DNA of 64,000 bases from Sepiola atlantica (GCA_963556195.1 OY744535.1:94608853-94672852); one strand, 5' to 3'. Shown: positions 23,036 through 35,455, counted from the first letter of the stretch. Numbers and translations are program-made. The notes: generated by a model not told the origin, from the letters alone.

Positions 23036-23220
23036 AACTCTTGCTTACAAAAAAATGCCTTAGCAGCCCAGTCGACATTCCTAATAGAGGTTCCTCATAC
23101 AATTAGAAATAAACTAAACCTTTCTCAGCTAGAAAATAAAGCCGAGAACGGTTTACCTCCTCAGCACGACAGCAATTAAACAATTTTCGGACCGACTGTC
23201 GAAGACGTATCTCCGAGTTA
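23036..23220 (-). mobile_element. Diverged U2-headed SINE body
   Basis: AATGCCTTAGCAGCCCAGTC and following bases match the SINE body in reverse, heavily diverged. The 5' segment shares GACAGCAA and GACGTAT with the copy at 28021-28310, suggesting a separate old subfamily without the U2 head. Confidence 0.5.
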
Positions 23221-23888
23221 TGTTGTAACGTTTCACAATGATCAAAGATAAGCGCGATTTAAGTCGGTGGTTTTGGAAAAACATAGATTACAAGATTTAA
23301 CTTAGTTTTCTGGGAAAGGAATGTGTGACTCCGCCTTATATTAAAAAATCAGGTGAATGTCCTGAAGAATGCCAGGAAATTACCGCGTCAAGCTTTTCTA
23401 AGTCTTTTGCTTTAGACGTGTTTGAAGACTAAATTAATAATCCAATAATATTGTAAATTGGCTCGCGTATATCTGCAATCTGGTAACGCGCTAAGCATTT
23501 GGTGAAGAGGATTTTCATTTATCGCCGGAAAAAAACAATCTCATATAAATAAGATGACTGTTGTAAGAAGCGCGTTTTTTCAATATTTATTCAGATATGG
23601 TGCACACGCTATGAAGCAATATCATACGAGTTTAGTAGACACCAGGGTCCTAAACATGTATTGATCTGAGCTGAAAACCTATCACGTCTTTCTCTGTCGG
23701 TTTTGATCGATGACGTACACAATGATGACGTCATGCTCAGGTATCTTAAGTTTTGAAATTCAATTGGTTAATAGTAACGAAACCAATTTGTTTTCTTATT
23801 TGTTTACTATCGTGTTAGTTTTGTTCCGTGTACTCTTGATAACGTCATTGTTTTGTAACGTCAACTACCGAACAACAGGTTAGGGGAA
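23221..23888. other. No gene seen
   Basis: A+T-rich, with no element boundaries recognised. TGACGTCA occurs near 23725-23732 within otherwise ordinary DNA. Confidence 0.45.
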
Positions 23889-23889
23889 A

Positions 23890-24202
23890 AACTCCTATTT
23901 ATCTACGTCCCACACAGTAGAATGTGACACAAGGTCGGAAAGTGGGAATGCACTCCAGAGGAGGAGTGCTAGAGCTTTTAAAAAATTGCCTGGGCAGAGT
24001 GCCTCAGACATTAAGCACTAAACTCAATCCTCCCCAAAGAGGGGAGGCAAAGCCTGGGAGCGCTACCTCCCAGAACTGCACAGGACAGACCCATTGACCG
24101 GCGTAAATCCAGACCCGAAGATCCAGACAACACCAGTATGGGGTGCAGTATCCATCGGAACAGATACTACACTTTGATCTTAGCCAAAAGGCCGAGAAAG
24201 CT
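23890..24202 (-). mobile_element. U2-snRNA-headed SINE, copy 3 (best U2 head)
   Basis: Minus strand: the 5' end near 24202 reads GCTTTCTCGGCCTTTTGGC, TAAGATCAAAGTGTAGTATC, TGTTCC. This agrees with U2 snRNA positions of roughly 4-45, differing only by two inserted bases. The body and GTGACACAAGGTCGG tail follow. The GCGC-type segment of other copies is altered. The U2 Sm-site half is absent, so it is not a U2 gene. Confidence 0.8.
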
Positions 24203-24704
24203 TAGAAAGGTTAGGGGAAAAACAGATATATATCGATGACGTTATTAATTTATGACGTCATCCATTGAAACGGATGATCGCCACGCATAGTGGATGACTT
24301 TAGGTCATTAGACATGATAATCATTTTATTTTACGAAAAAATAAATTACTAACGTAGTTCTATATTTTCTATGACTATTTGAGTAATACATCTAGATAAA
24401 TAGCGAGCGCGAACACTGGCGAAGCATACATTTAGCTTCCTTATTGACGGTGGGTTACATTAATGTATTGAATAAAAAACGTAAATTCGCATAAATCGGC
24501 AATAGGCGCCTAATTATATACTTATATAATTCTAAGGAGGTCTTTGACATAGTGGGAACTGTCTGATTAGAAAAAATAAACGAACAAAAAAATAACATTT
24601 GACCTCCGACGACCTTATAATAGTTGAAAGGTGGTAAAACATCAACTAACACATTCCTCTCCCTCTTTGTTATTATGTAACTTCACTATATTTTGTTCTT
24701 ATTA

Positions 24705-24905
24705 GCTCCTTTCATGAAGCGGCTGGAGGTGAAGGTCGCTAAGTTGTTAACGGCACAAACCGACAACCTAGGTGTGCCTAGTACGAATCAAGTCTGTTTC
24801 ACAGAAAATCCTTAAATTTAGGATGTTGGCAACTTTCAAGTGGTGCCTTCTCTAAGTACCCGTGGTCTATCTAGAAAAGATTCTAACTGAAAAGATATCT
24901 AGGAA
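24705..24905 (+). mobile_element. tRNA-like SINE, second family, copy 1
   Basis: The segment matches 63830-64000. Shared parts include AAACnGAC in the head, GTACGAATCAAGT (B-box position), AGGATGTTGGCAAC and TCTAGAAA. Length is about 200 bp. Confidence 0.55.
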
Positions 24906-25737
24906 ACAAATGCCGACAATTGAATCATCTTATTCATAATAAATACATGGATCAAGTGGCTTCATCCCTTGTCTGGAGCGAGTTCCATAAAACAAGTCAG
25001 GATACCGCTTTATTATGTAAAAGGGCTCAGTACGTTTTTTTGGAATTATCATTACAGAGTAGCGAATATTTGATGCAAGAAAAAAGAAACTATCCTCGTT
25101 TCTCAGACCTCACACCGATAACTGTCTGTTTTGGCGACACAATGAAAACTAGATTGTTCTAAAGCACTTTTTGAAAAGTCTTGAAGAACTTCAGAATCGC
25201 ATTGAAAAGGAAATGCTCAAGATTAACGCGTGAAAAGCTACACACAATTGTGTCTTAATTTTGTTGATTATTGCACTCTCGTCATCAATTGAAATTAAGG
25301 AACTGGAGTTATCTCCCCTTATAGTTCCCTTTTTATCCGTTAGGTGTCGCTCGGCCCTGACTAGAAGGAACTCTCCTCTTTTTCTCTCTCTCTCTATGTT
25401 TCTTTCGTTTGAAGAAGTCAATAAAAAATCAGTCCCTTTATTTTTAAGTGTAACCCTGTTTTATGACTTGTTCTTAAAAGATAAGCTGCTTGCTTCAACA
25501 CCACAAGGTAGGATCGTTTTCAATTCCCTTTTTATTATTGATGTCGTGTTAATTTCTGCAACACATTTTCGGGTCGATTTGTAAAATCTCGTTTTAATTT
25601 ACGCCTTTGCATTGATTTCAATATATATCTAAGCAAATGAAAACACATTCAATGCGAAATAATCAAAGTTACATTGAGTGGATGAATACACACACACAAT
25701 GAGTCAAACAATTATACAATAAATAGTTTTGAGGGGC
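24906..25737. other. No gene seen
   Basis: Two ordinary-looking short frames (24920-25162 and 25261-25584) lack domains, splice context or conservation clues. The antisense of the second is also open. Confidence 0.35.
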
Positions 25738-26110
25738 CTACTTTCTAGGAAGTTAGACACAAGGTCATGTTGTTACCTTGAAGGGCCGTTAATCAATCAG
25801 ACAGAACGGATGTAGATTTACTAGAGGGTGTATTTACAGAAAAAACAACAACAGAATAGTATGTTATGGAGAGACTGCTCCGATGCTACGGGTATTTTCA
25901 TTTTTCCTATTGCAGGTAAACGTGGCACAAGGTCGGAACGCATGAGGAGCAAGCCAGCGCCCCTAAAGACGGCGCACTCTGATCTATTAAAAAAAAATGC
26001 CTAGTTAGCCCCGTCGGCATCCCCAGCTCGTAACGCCACAAACACTTTAAAATAAACAAACTCAATTTTTAAATAAGGGAGGCAAGGCTTAAGATGGTTG
26101 GCCTCCTAGA
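25738..26110 (-). mobile_element. Degraded U2-headed SINE, two nested tails
   Basis: Two SINE 3' tails (GTTAGACACAAGGTC near 25754, GGCACAAGGTCGG near 25925) precede a body with GCCCCGTCGGCATCCCC. The head is missing. Likely an insertion of one copy into another. Confidence 0.6.
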
Positions 26111-26938
26111 AATAGAAATAGATTTCATGTAAGTTTTCAATTATAGGTATGGAGTTAAAATCAGTTCTAACAGATTATCAAAGCAAATGACTCCATTAAA
26201 AGGAATTCCATTTATTTCAAACATCCAAGCGTTGGTGGTGAAATAAGAGAAGCTTAATATGAGAAAGGTTAAAGTAAGAAGAAACGTTCCTTCCATTGTA
26301 CCATGTGCTACAGGTTGGCTAAACAGCAAGTACTTGATCAACAATACTCTTAAAAGTGTCGACATAGAAAGTGGTATATTCTACATGAATGTCAACTAAT
26401 GATCTCAGAATATGATTTGAAAGATCATGTATACAGATCAAGAAGAGCGTTGGGTCCAGGTTTCATCCCCGGGACGATGAAAAAAAACAAATCTAAATAA
26501 TAAATCAAATTTATATATTTTATATATTTTATATATTAAATCTTTCAATACTGAAATGCTATTGTGTATTACCTCATAATTGATTTATTTGTCCTTCGAA
26601 TTCGATGTATATCAACACAGGTTGTGTTACATAATCAAAGTGTAAGTTTGAATGAAACCGGTTGCTTGACATCTAGGCGCCAACCTCAGAAACGGAAGTC
26701 GACAAAATTACGTGACTTCCGGGGAAGATATATCATCTCTCTTAATGGCAACACTTCAAGTAAAACGGACGCATGAAATGAATGTTTACTGATGAGTGGA
26801 GGCGCTTAGAATGCTGTTAGATGTCTCGTGACAAGCAATCTATAAATCTATATATTTATCTCTTTCTCTATGGCTTGCTTGCGCACGCTTGTAACCCGTT
26901 ACTGTAAAGTGTTAATTTATTTTTTTTGTTTACTAAAG

Positions 26939-26939
<1 letters not shown>

Positions 26940-27024
<85 letters not shown>

Positions 27025-27171
27025 TATACGACAGTTGTGAACGCAGATTAGAAAAACTAAAGTGAACAAGGAAGATTAATATTTATTTGAGGTTGACAAC
27101 AACGGGGAGATGGACAACAAAGTAGGACGAGGGAGAAAAGTAGGAACTAAAGGTATATATATGTATGTGTG

Positions 27172-27225
<54 letters not shown>

Positions 27226-27228
27226 CAT
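26940..27228. repeat. Two (TA)n tracts with a 150-bp spacer
   Basis: (TA)n at 26940-27023 and 27176-27228 enclose a short A/G-rich segment of unknown origin, the same boundary pattern as the hammerhead elements. No CTGANGA core is present inside. Confidence 0.9.
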
Positions 27229-27469
27229 ATTTATTTATTTATCTTTTATTTTTTGATGTGTTGATGTTTTTTATATTTATAATATAAAACTAAAAATAAT
27301 ACATTAATCACTTAAATAATAGTGTCATGTATTCGTCCAAACACTTTAAAATGCAGCAACATTTTTGTGAGTGACGGATAAATTTTATTAGACAGACGAA
27401 CAGCACAGGTAAAGAATTTTTTAATTAATTTTTTTTTGTGTGTCTTAAATAAATAATATAAGTTAGCAA

Positions 27470-27760
27470 AACATTTATATGGAACAAAACGTAGATTTAG
27501 TATAAGGAACGTTTATGTTTTTGTCTTTTAAGGGAAGTGGGGTCTGATCAACTCTGCTGGGAAGCCATGAAATTAAATACTGTCTTGTTTTTAAATTCCC
27601 GAAACAGTTTTTCATGGTAAACAACTGATGATCCCTTAAAATAGTGTTAGAAACTAACTAATATAATAACTGTAAAAAATAAATTGACTTACATGAGTGA
27701 TTTTCCACTGGAAGACTTGAGACTATAAGTTTGTTTTTTTTAAGTTTTTTTTTTATATAG
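27470..27760 (+). mobile_element. Diverged family H element
   Basis: Matches 60640-60800: GAGAGCCATG-, CCGAAACAGTTT- and TTCATGGTAAACAACTGATGATC-like segments. CTGATGA (27625-27631) is followed by GTGTTAGAAAC, but no convincing stem II forms. Possibly a decayed hammerhead element. (TA)n adjoins at 27788-27864. Confidence 0.55.
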
Positions 27761-27787
27761 TTTTAATGGTTGAGAAACTTCCGAGAC

Positions 27788-27791
27788 TATA

Positions 27792-27864
<73 letters not shown>
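27788..27864. repeat. (TA)n tract
   Basis: A pure (TA)n tract adjoining a diverged family H element. Confidence 0.97.
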
Positions 27865-27868
<4 letters not shown>

Positions 27869-28020
27869 TCGCGGCTTTCGTGTAAAATACTTGAAATGCT
27901 GATCGAACCCGAGTTCCCGACGACAACTATGACGGGTGTGTATAACGCTTTATACACACCACGAAAAAGAGAAACGATGTAGTTGTGTAATTTCATGCTG
28001 AAACCGTAATATATGTATTT

Positions 28021-28310
28021 ACCTCCCTTGCAGGAGGTTAGACACAAGGTCAAAGTAGTTCTATTTATTTCCTCTTCAGGAGTGTAGACACAAGGTATGA
28101 TGTGGAAGGCTCTGGTTACAAAAAGGCTTTAGCAACCCCGTCGGCATTCCCCGCTAGAGGCGCCTCAGGCGATCAAAAATGAACTAACCTCATTCTCAAA
28201 AAGAAAAGATATCCTGGGATGGTAGATATCCTTTGACTGAACATAACCATACATCAGCCCGACAGCAAAAACGTCACTGTCGGATAGGTGTCGAGGACGT
28301 ATTCCCGACT
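28021..28310 (-). mobile_element. Degraded U2-headed SINE, subfamily copy
   Basis: Two tails (GGTTAGACACAAGGTC and TGTAGACACAAGG) and body AACCCCGTCGGCATTCCCCG. The 5' part with GACAGCAAAAACGTC resembles 23160-23220 rather than U2. Confidence 0.6.
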
Positions 28311-29039
28311 GAACCCGATTTAACCTCATGAAAAAAGTGTAAATGTATACACACGTTACTTTTTCGAAATATATTATTATTATTCGTTAAATTGCAATCA
28401 ATAGAAATACCTAAACTTGATAGGGCATTTGAATTTGGCGATGCCAAGTATATTTCTCTTATCCAATTAACTCGAACCAGAAAGAATATAGCCAGTAATA
28501 TAATTCGATCCTCTCCGTAAACCCGGAAATGAAGTAATTCCGTGACAGTCCATAACTAAGGAAATCACTTTGGCGGAAAGCGAGTTTGCCAATAACACCT
28601 AGAATGGAAACATTGGAAAGGATTTTTTTTCCGATTTATTTTTCTACTTCTTCGGTTTCTTACTTCCAGAATGAATAGCCTCCCTTTTATTCCAGTTAAG
28701 CAGCAGGTTTGCATGGAAACGTTCCACAGTTGCGTGCCAATAAACTTAAATTGGTTGGCTTTTACATCTAATTTCTACCTAAAGGAAATCGATAGTTTTC
28801 TTATTTACAGAGTGTGTCAGTTCAAATCAGTCTATTATTCCAGCGCAGTGGTACCCAAAGGGGAGCGTATGCTCCAAATGTTACAAGACGCGACGTAGAT
28901 GTTTGAATTTTTATTTTTAAGGAGTTACATGTAGTCTCTATGCAGTCGCCTCCGCACGATAGACGAGTTAGATACAAGGTCGTTTTGGAACCAACAAATA
29001 CTCAGTCTAGTAAGGCTTCTCTTTCACGGACCGAGGACT
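28311..29039. other. No gene seen
   Basis: Ordinary composition. One SINE-tail remnant (GTTAGATACAAGGTCG) lies near 28967. Confidence 0.45.
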
Positions 29040-29457
29040 AGTAAGGTACTGATATCGATCGTGACCCAGTTTTAGTGAGGTTCGACTCGGAAGACTTCGG
29101 CTGTCCTACGCAAACGCCCGAGTGTTGACGAGCCGAATAATTACCAGACAACAATTTTGATACGGTGCTGCGTCCTGTGATTGTAAGTTATATTTTCAAG
29201 AAATTTTCTAAAAGAAACAACAAAAAAAACAAAACAAGCAAAACATAGCGAAGTTACTTTTATCAAATAAATATTTTTTGTTATTTTGTATACGTTGATG
29301 CGTCCTATAATATTCAGTTATAGTTGCAAGAAATTTTTTAAATAACAAAACAAATAAAACAAGCAAAACAGAGCGAAATTACTGTTGTCAAATAAATATT
29401 TTTAACCCTAACTGCTAACCCTAAACCCTAACCCTACCCCTAATCCTAACCCTAACC

Positions 29458-29492
<35 letters not shown>

Positions 29493-29698
29493 ACACTAAC
29501 CCTAACCCTAAACCCTAACCCTAACAAACAAACAAAACAAGGAAAACATTATCATCATAAGACGCAGCACAGTATCAAAATTGTCGTCTGGTACAAATCG
29601 GCTCGTCAACTCTCGGGCGTTTGCGTAGGACAGCCGAACGCTTCCGAGTCGAACCTCACGACAACTGGGTCAGGATCGATATCAGTACCACTAGTAAA
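29040..29698. repeat. Inverted repeat enclosing telomere-type DNA
   Basis: Arms 29040-29175 and 29562-29698 are inverted copies with about 10% difference (landmarks TACTGATATCGATC, GGTTCGACTCGGAAG, CAAACGCCCGAG). Inside are two 131-bp tandem units (29165-29403) and then telomeric repeats. A fragment with the arm motif TCAACTCTCGGGCG also occurs at 32475-32560. Confidence 0.8.
29402..29525 (-). repeat. Interstitial telomeric repeat
   Basis: About 18 CCCTAA units with several CCCTAAA or shifted variants. TTAGGG is the usual animal telomere unit. The location inside an inverted repeat argues against a chromosome end. Confidence 0.9.
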
Positions 29699-29835
29699 GC
29701 TAAGCAGCCAGACAGTCACTGAACTTATCCCCTTGCCAAAAGACTCTATTTTATGGTTCTTATTTTGTAAAGCTCCTTTTTGTTAGGATACAACACTGAG
29801 AAATGGTTACCAACTTACCGTTTATCCTTACTTTA

Positions 29836-31865
29836 GAATATTGTGTATTTAGCACGTAGGCATGGACATAGAATATTGTGTATTTAGCAAGTAGGCATGA
29901 ACATAGAACATTGTGTATTTAGCAAGTAGGCATGAACATAGAATATTGTGTATTTAGCAAGTAGGCATGAACATAGAACATTGTGTATTTAGCAAGTTGG
30001 CATGAACATAGAATATTGTGTATTTAGCAAGTAGGCATGGACATAGAATATTGTGTATTTAGCAAGTAGGCATGAACATAGAATATTGTGTATTTAGCAA
30101 GTAGGCATGAACATAGAATATTGTGTATTTAGCAAGTAGGCATGAACATAGAATATTGTGTATTTAGCAAGTAGGCATGAACATAGAACATTGTGTATTT
30201 AGCAAGTTGGCATGAACATAGAATATTGTGTATTTAGCAAGTAGGCATGAACATAGAATATTGTGTATTTAGCAAGTAGGCATGAACATAGAATATTGTG
30301 TATTTAGAAAGTAGGCATGAACATAGAACATTGTGTATTTAGCAAGTTGGCATGAACATAGAATATTGTGTATTTAGCAAGTTGGCATGAACATAGAATA
30401 TTGTGTATTTAGCAAGTTGGCATGAACATAGAATATTGTGTATTTAGCAAGTAGGCATGAACATAGAATATTGTGTATTTAGCAAGTTGGCATGAACATA
30501 GAATATTGTGTATTTAGAAAGTAGGCATGAACATAGAATATTGTGTATTTAGCAAGTTGGCATGAACATAGAATATTGTGTATTTAGAAAGTAGGCATGA
30601 ACATAGAACATTGTGTATTTAGCAAGTAGGCATGAACATAGAATATTGTGTATTTAGCAAGTAGGCATGAACATAGAACATTGTGTATTTAGCAAGTAGG
30701 CATGAACATAGAACATTGTGTATTTAGCAAGTTGGCATGAACATAGAACATTGTGTATTTAGCAAGTAGGCATGAACATAGAATATTGTGTATTTAGCAA
30801 GTAGGCATGAACATAGAATATTGTGTATTTAGCAAGTAGGCATGAACATAGAACATTGTGTATTTAGCAAGTTGGCATGAACATAGAACATTGTGTATTT
30901 AGCAAGTAGGCATGAACATAGAATATTGTGTATTTACCAAGTAGGCATGAACATAGAACATTGTGTATTTAGCAAGTTGGCATGAACATAGAACATTGTG
31001 TATTTAGCAAGTAGGCATGAACATAGAATATTGTGTATTTAGCAAGTAGGCATGAACATAGAACCTTGTGTATTTAGCAAGTAGGCATGAACATAGAATA
31101 TTGTGTATTTCGCAAGTAGGCATGAACATAGAATATTGTGTATTTACCAAGTAGGCATGAACATAGAACATTGTGTATTTAGCAAGTAGGCATGAACATA
31201 GAATATTGTGTATTTAGCAAGTAGGCATGAACATAGAATATTGTGTATTTAGCAAGTAGGCATGAACATAGAATATTGTGTATTTCGCAAGTAGGCATGA
31301 ACATAGAATATTGTGTATTTAGCAAGTAGGCATGAACATAGAATATTGTGTATTTCGCAAGTAGGCATGAACATAGAATATTGTGTATTTAGCAAGTAGG
31401 CATGAACATAGAATATTGTGTATTTAGCAAGTAGGCATGAACATAGAATATTGTGTATTTCGCAAGTAGGCATGAACATAGAATATTGTGTATTTAGCAA
31501 GTAGGCATGAACATAGAATATTGTGTATTTAGCAAGTAGGCATGAACATAGTATATTGTGTATTTCGCAAGTAGGCATGAACATAGAATATTGTGTATTT
31601 CGCAAGTAGGCATGAACATAGAATATTGTGTATTTAGCAAGTAGGCATGAACATAGAATATTGTGTATTTAGCAAGTAGGCATGAACATAGAATATTGTG
31701 TATTTAGCAAGTAGGCATGAACATAGAACATTGTGTATTTAGCAAGTTGGCATGAACATAGAATATTGTGTATTTAGCAAGTAGGCATGAACATAGAATA
31801 TTGTGTATTTTGCAAGTAGGCATGAACATAGAATATTGTGTATTTTGCAAGTAGGCATGAACATA
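29836..31865. repeat. 35-bp minisatellite, 58 units
   Basis: The array is 2,030 bp, exactly 58 units of 35 bp. Unit landmarks are GAATATTGTGTATTTAG, CAAGTAGG and CATGAACATA. Variants cluster by position: AGAAAG only in units 14-22, CGCAAG only in units 37-51, TGCAAG only in the last two, GTTGG mostly in units 5-33. The minus-strand 118-residue frame is a read-through of the unit. Confidence 0.97.
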
Positions 31866-31984
31866 CATGTTTATAAATCATTGATATGGCTCTACTGAAG
31901 TTGATACTAATTTTTTAAGGACATTTTTGAATAGACAGACTCTTTTGAAAAAAAAAGAATTGAATAAGATGTAGAAATTAGATT

Positions 31985-32120
31985 CTTCCACAATATGATC
32001 TGAGGTACTAATCGGATTCTAACTCTGTCTGATGAGATATCAGTTTATAATAGCTGGTGATCGATAACATCGATATACCAGTGTTGAGCATTAGTTTACT
32101 GCACTGAAGATTGCGTTAGC
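31985..32120 (+). mobile_element. Family D fragment (one arm)
   Basis: Matches the right arm at 7436-7560 with about 15% divergence, including CTGATGA, the GATC helix and GATAACATCGA. It ends shortly before (TA)n at 32157-32187. Confidence 0.7.
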
Positions 32121-32152
32121 ATGAAATATCGATGTCCGTAGGTATTAGAATA

Positions 32153-32190
<38 letters not shown>

Positions 32191-32702
32191 TAATATATTT
32201 CATTTATGTTAATAAGAAAAAAATCACATTGACAAGAAAATGTAAGAAAACATTGAAAAGCATTCTAAAAATCATTACGAAAACGCAAAAAACAGAAATA
32301 TTTGGTGAAAATATATAAAAAAAGCGTTTCATATATTTATATACATTTCATTAATTATCTTTTTAACAAAAAAATAAAGAAAGAAATAAAAATCTAATTA
32401 ATAACAGTTGTTTAGCTACGGTGTGTTATTATCGTCTGCCAGTCTTCAATTTAGCGTTTCGCAGTGTTCGCCTCGTCAACTCTCGGGCGCTTCCGATAAT
32501 TGCCCGAACGTTGACGACGCGAAGTCACGGAGACAGGGTACGACATCTATAAGAGTACCCTTAGCGTGTTTATCCTCGCAAACACGCACCTAACGAAGAT
32601 TGGAATATATAAGCCAACACTTTGCAAAAATAACATCAAATATGAGAACAGTAGTCCGAAAAATCCAAATAATAAAAATGATCAATCCTCATGTCAAAAC
32701 TT

Positions 32703-32746
32703 CTTATACATAAGGTCGGAGGTTACAACGGCTGAAACGTTGTGAG
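32703..32746 (+). ncRNA. Degenerate hammerhead relic, family G
   Basis: The 3' half is perfect (CGGCT, GAAACGTT, GTGAG), but the 5' core reads TACATAA. Same flanks as the other family G copies. Confidence 0.4.
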
Positions 32747-33024
32747 AATAACAGCCAAGATGAGAATAGTAGTCCAAAAAATCGAAATAATACAATCTAT
32801 TTAATAATGTGTCAAAGAGCAACTCCACTGTTTTGGAATCGGTCTAAGATGGAGTGACTAGTGGTTGGTGCACTAGCTCAGATGGTATAACAATATTAGG
32901 GATATGGGCTACTGGCAGGTTTTAAATTTTATTCAAATACAATTATATTTTAAATTTAAACCTCATATTACAAATAATATAGTGTGTTTTGGATTTGTTT
33001 AGATGATGGTTTAATTAATTTAGA

Positions 33025-33170
33025 CTGGCCTGTGGCGCAACGGATGAAAGTGCTAAGTTATAATACATTCTAAGTAGTAGTCTCCTCGAAAGTTGAAGGT
33101 ATATCCTCAGTGCGCACAATATTAGAAAACAATTACAAATTACTTAAGACTTCTACCAGGTCATAGATGA
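33025..33170 (+). mobile_element. tRNA-like SINE
   Basis: The head TGGCGCAACGGATGAAAGTG resembles a tRNA A box, and GAAGGTATATCCTCAG resembles a decayed B box. The downstream ACTTAAGACTTCTACC is shared with 19840-19870. Confidence 0.55.
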
Positions 33171-33364
33171 CGGAACGAGATGAAGCTATCCCCAATAATG
33201 TCAAAGCAATCATGTTACAGAAAAACAAACATTCATCTGTCTGTATATTTTACACGAATTGTCATAATATTAGTGTTGTGGGGTACAAATCACCCCTATT
33301 GAAGAACTAATGGAAGCAACCATCTATAATAAATACCATGGTTGCAAAGACCCAAACAGAGCAC

Positions 33365-35455
33365 ACTCCTATCATGTGAGTGTCCACGTGTGGTATCTGT
33401 TCCGATGGATACTACACCCTATAGACCGGTGTTGTCTTGGCCTTCGGGGCATGATTCCACCGGTCTATGGGTCTGTCCTGTGCAGTTCTAGGAGTTCCAC
33501 CCTCCCAGGCTTTGCCTGTCCTCTTTGGGGAGGAGTAAGTTGATAGCTTACTGCCTGAGGCGCCCCTACCGGGGAATGCCGACGGGGCTGTCCAGGCAAT
33601 TTTTAATGGCTAAAGCGCTCACGTTCTCGGGCGCTGGCTTTTCAAATCCCACTTTCCGACCTTGTGTCACATACTCCTATAGTGGGTAGGTGTTAAATAT
33701 CGAGGACACTCCTATCATGTGAGTGTCCACGTGTGGTATCTGTTCCGATGGATACTACACCCTATAGACCGGTGTTGTCTTGGCCTTCGGGGCATGATTC
33801 CGCCGGTCTATGGGTCTGTCCTGTGCAGTTCTAGGAGGTCCACCCTCCCAGGCTTTGCCTCTCCTCTTTGGGGAGGAGTAAGTTGATAGCTTACTGCCTG
33901 AGGCGCCCCTACCGGGGAATGCCGACGGGGCTGTCCAGGCAATTTTTAATGGCTAAAGCGCTCACGTTCTCGGGCGCTGGCTTTTCAAATCCCACTTTCC
34001 GACCTTGTGTCACATACTCCTAATGTGGGTAGGTGTTAAATATCGAGGACACTCCTATCATGTGAGTGTCCACGTGTGGTATCTGTTCCGATGGATACTA
34101 CACCCTATAGACCGGTGTTGTCTTGGCCTTCGGGGCATGATTCCGCCGGTCTATGGGTCTGTCCTGTGCAGTTCTAGGAGGTCCACCCTCCCAGGCTTTG
34201 CCTCTCCTCTTTGGGGAGGAGTAAGTTGATAGCTTACTGCCTGAGGCGCCCCTACCGGGGAATGCCGACGGGGCTGTCCAGGCAATTTTTAATGGCTAAA
34301 GCGCTCACCTTCTCGGGTGCTGGCTTTTCAAATCCCACTTTCTGACCTTGTGTCACATACTCCTATAGTGGGTAGGTGTTAAATATTGAGGACATTCCTA
34401 TTATGTGAGAGTCCACGTGTGGTATCTGTTCCGATGGATACTACACCCTATAGACCGGTGTTGTCTTGGCCTTCAGGGCATGATTCCGCCGGTCTATGGG
34501 TCTGTCCTGTGCAGTTCTAGGAGGTCCACCCTCCCAGGCTTTGCCTCTCCTCTTTGGGGAGGAGTAAGTTGATAGCTTACTGCCTGAGGCGCACCTACCA
34601 GGGATTGCCGATGGGGCTGTCCAGGCAATTTTTAATGGCTAAAGCGCTCACGTTCTCGGGCGCTGGCTTTTCAAATGCCACTTTCCGACCTTGTGTCACA
34701 TACTCCTATAGTGGGTAGGTGTTAAATATCGAGGACATTCCTATTCATGTGAGAGTCCTCGTACCACGTGTGGTATCTGTTCCGATGGATACTACACCCT
34801 ATAGACCGGTGTTGTCTTGGCCTCCGGGGCATGATTCCGCCGGTCTATGGGTCTGTCCTGTGCAGTTCTAGGAGGTCCACCCTCCCAGGCTTTGCCTGTC
34901 CTCTTTGGGGAGGAGTAAGTTGATAGCTTACTGCCTGAGGCGCCCCTACCGGGGAATGCCGACGGGGCTGTCCAGGCAATTTTTAATGGCTAAAGCGCTC
35001 ACCTTCTCGGGCGCTGGCTTTTCAAATCCCACTTTCTGACCTTGTGTCACATACTCCTATAGTGGGTAGGTGTTAAATATAGAGGACATTCCTATTCATG
35101 TGAGAGTCCTCGTACCACGTGTGGTATCTGTTCCGATGGATACTACACCCTATAGACCGGTGTTGTCTTGGCCTTCGGGGCATGATTCCGCCGGTCTATG
35201 GGTCTGTCCTGTGCAGTTCTAGGAGGTCCACCCTCCCAGGCTTTGCCTCTCCTCTTTGGGGAGGAGTAAGTTGATAGCTTACTGCCTGAGGCGCCCCTAC
35301 CGGGGAATGCCGACGGGGCTGTCCAGGCAATTTTTAATGGCTAAAGCGCTCACCTTCACGGGCGCTGGCTTTTCAAATCCCACTTTTCGACCTTGTGTCA
35401 CATACTCCTATAGTGGGTAGGTGTTAAATATAGAGGACATTCCTATTCATGTTTT
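33365..35455 (+). repeat. Satellite array made from U2-headed SINE, six units
   Basis: Unit starts at 33365, 33708, 34051, 34394, 34737, 35088 and a partial start at 35439 give periods of 343 bp (four times) then 351 bp (twice). Each unit contains the SINE from GGTATCTGTTCCGATGG to CTTGTGTCACAT, lacking the first 30-odd bases of the U2 head. A 70-bp linker with hairpin GGACACTC...GAGTGTCC joins units. The 351-bp units carry an 8-bp insertion making TACCACGTGTGGTA. Internal frames are not genes. Confidence 0.9.

Noticed and set aside
23890..24202. Genuine U2 snRNA gene
   Set aside because: Only the 5' 45 nt match; Sm site and 3' stem-loops of U2 are absent.
26788..26815. CTGATGAGTGGAGG as a hammerhead core
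   Set aside because: GAATG replaces GAAA and no stem II forms.
29402..29525. Chromosome end
   Set aside because: Non-telomeric DNA continues on both sides, and the block lies inside an inverted repeat.
31249..31605. 118-residue repeat protein on the minus strand
   Set aside because: Pure read-through of the 35-bp minisatellite unit.
29836..31865. CRISPR array
   Set aside because: Units are contiguous with no unique spacers, and the genome is eukaryotic.
33310..34229. Conserved 74-77 residue frames repeated in tandem
   Set aside because: They are the SINE-satellite unit read in one phase; identity reflects DNA duplication.
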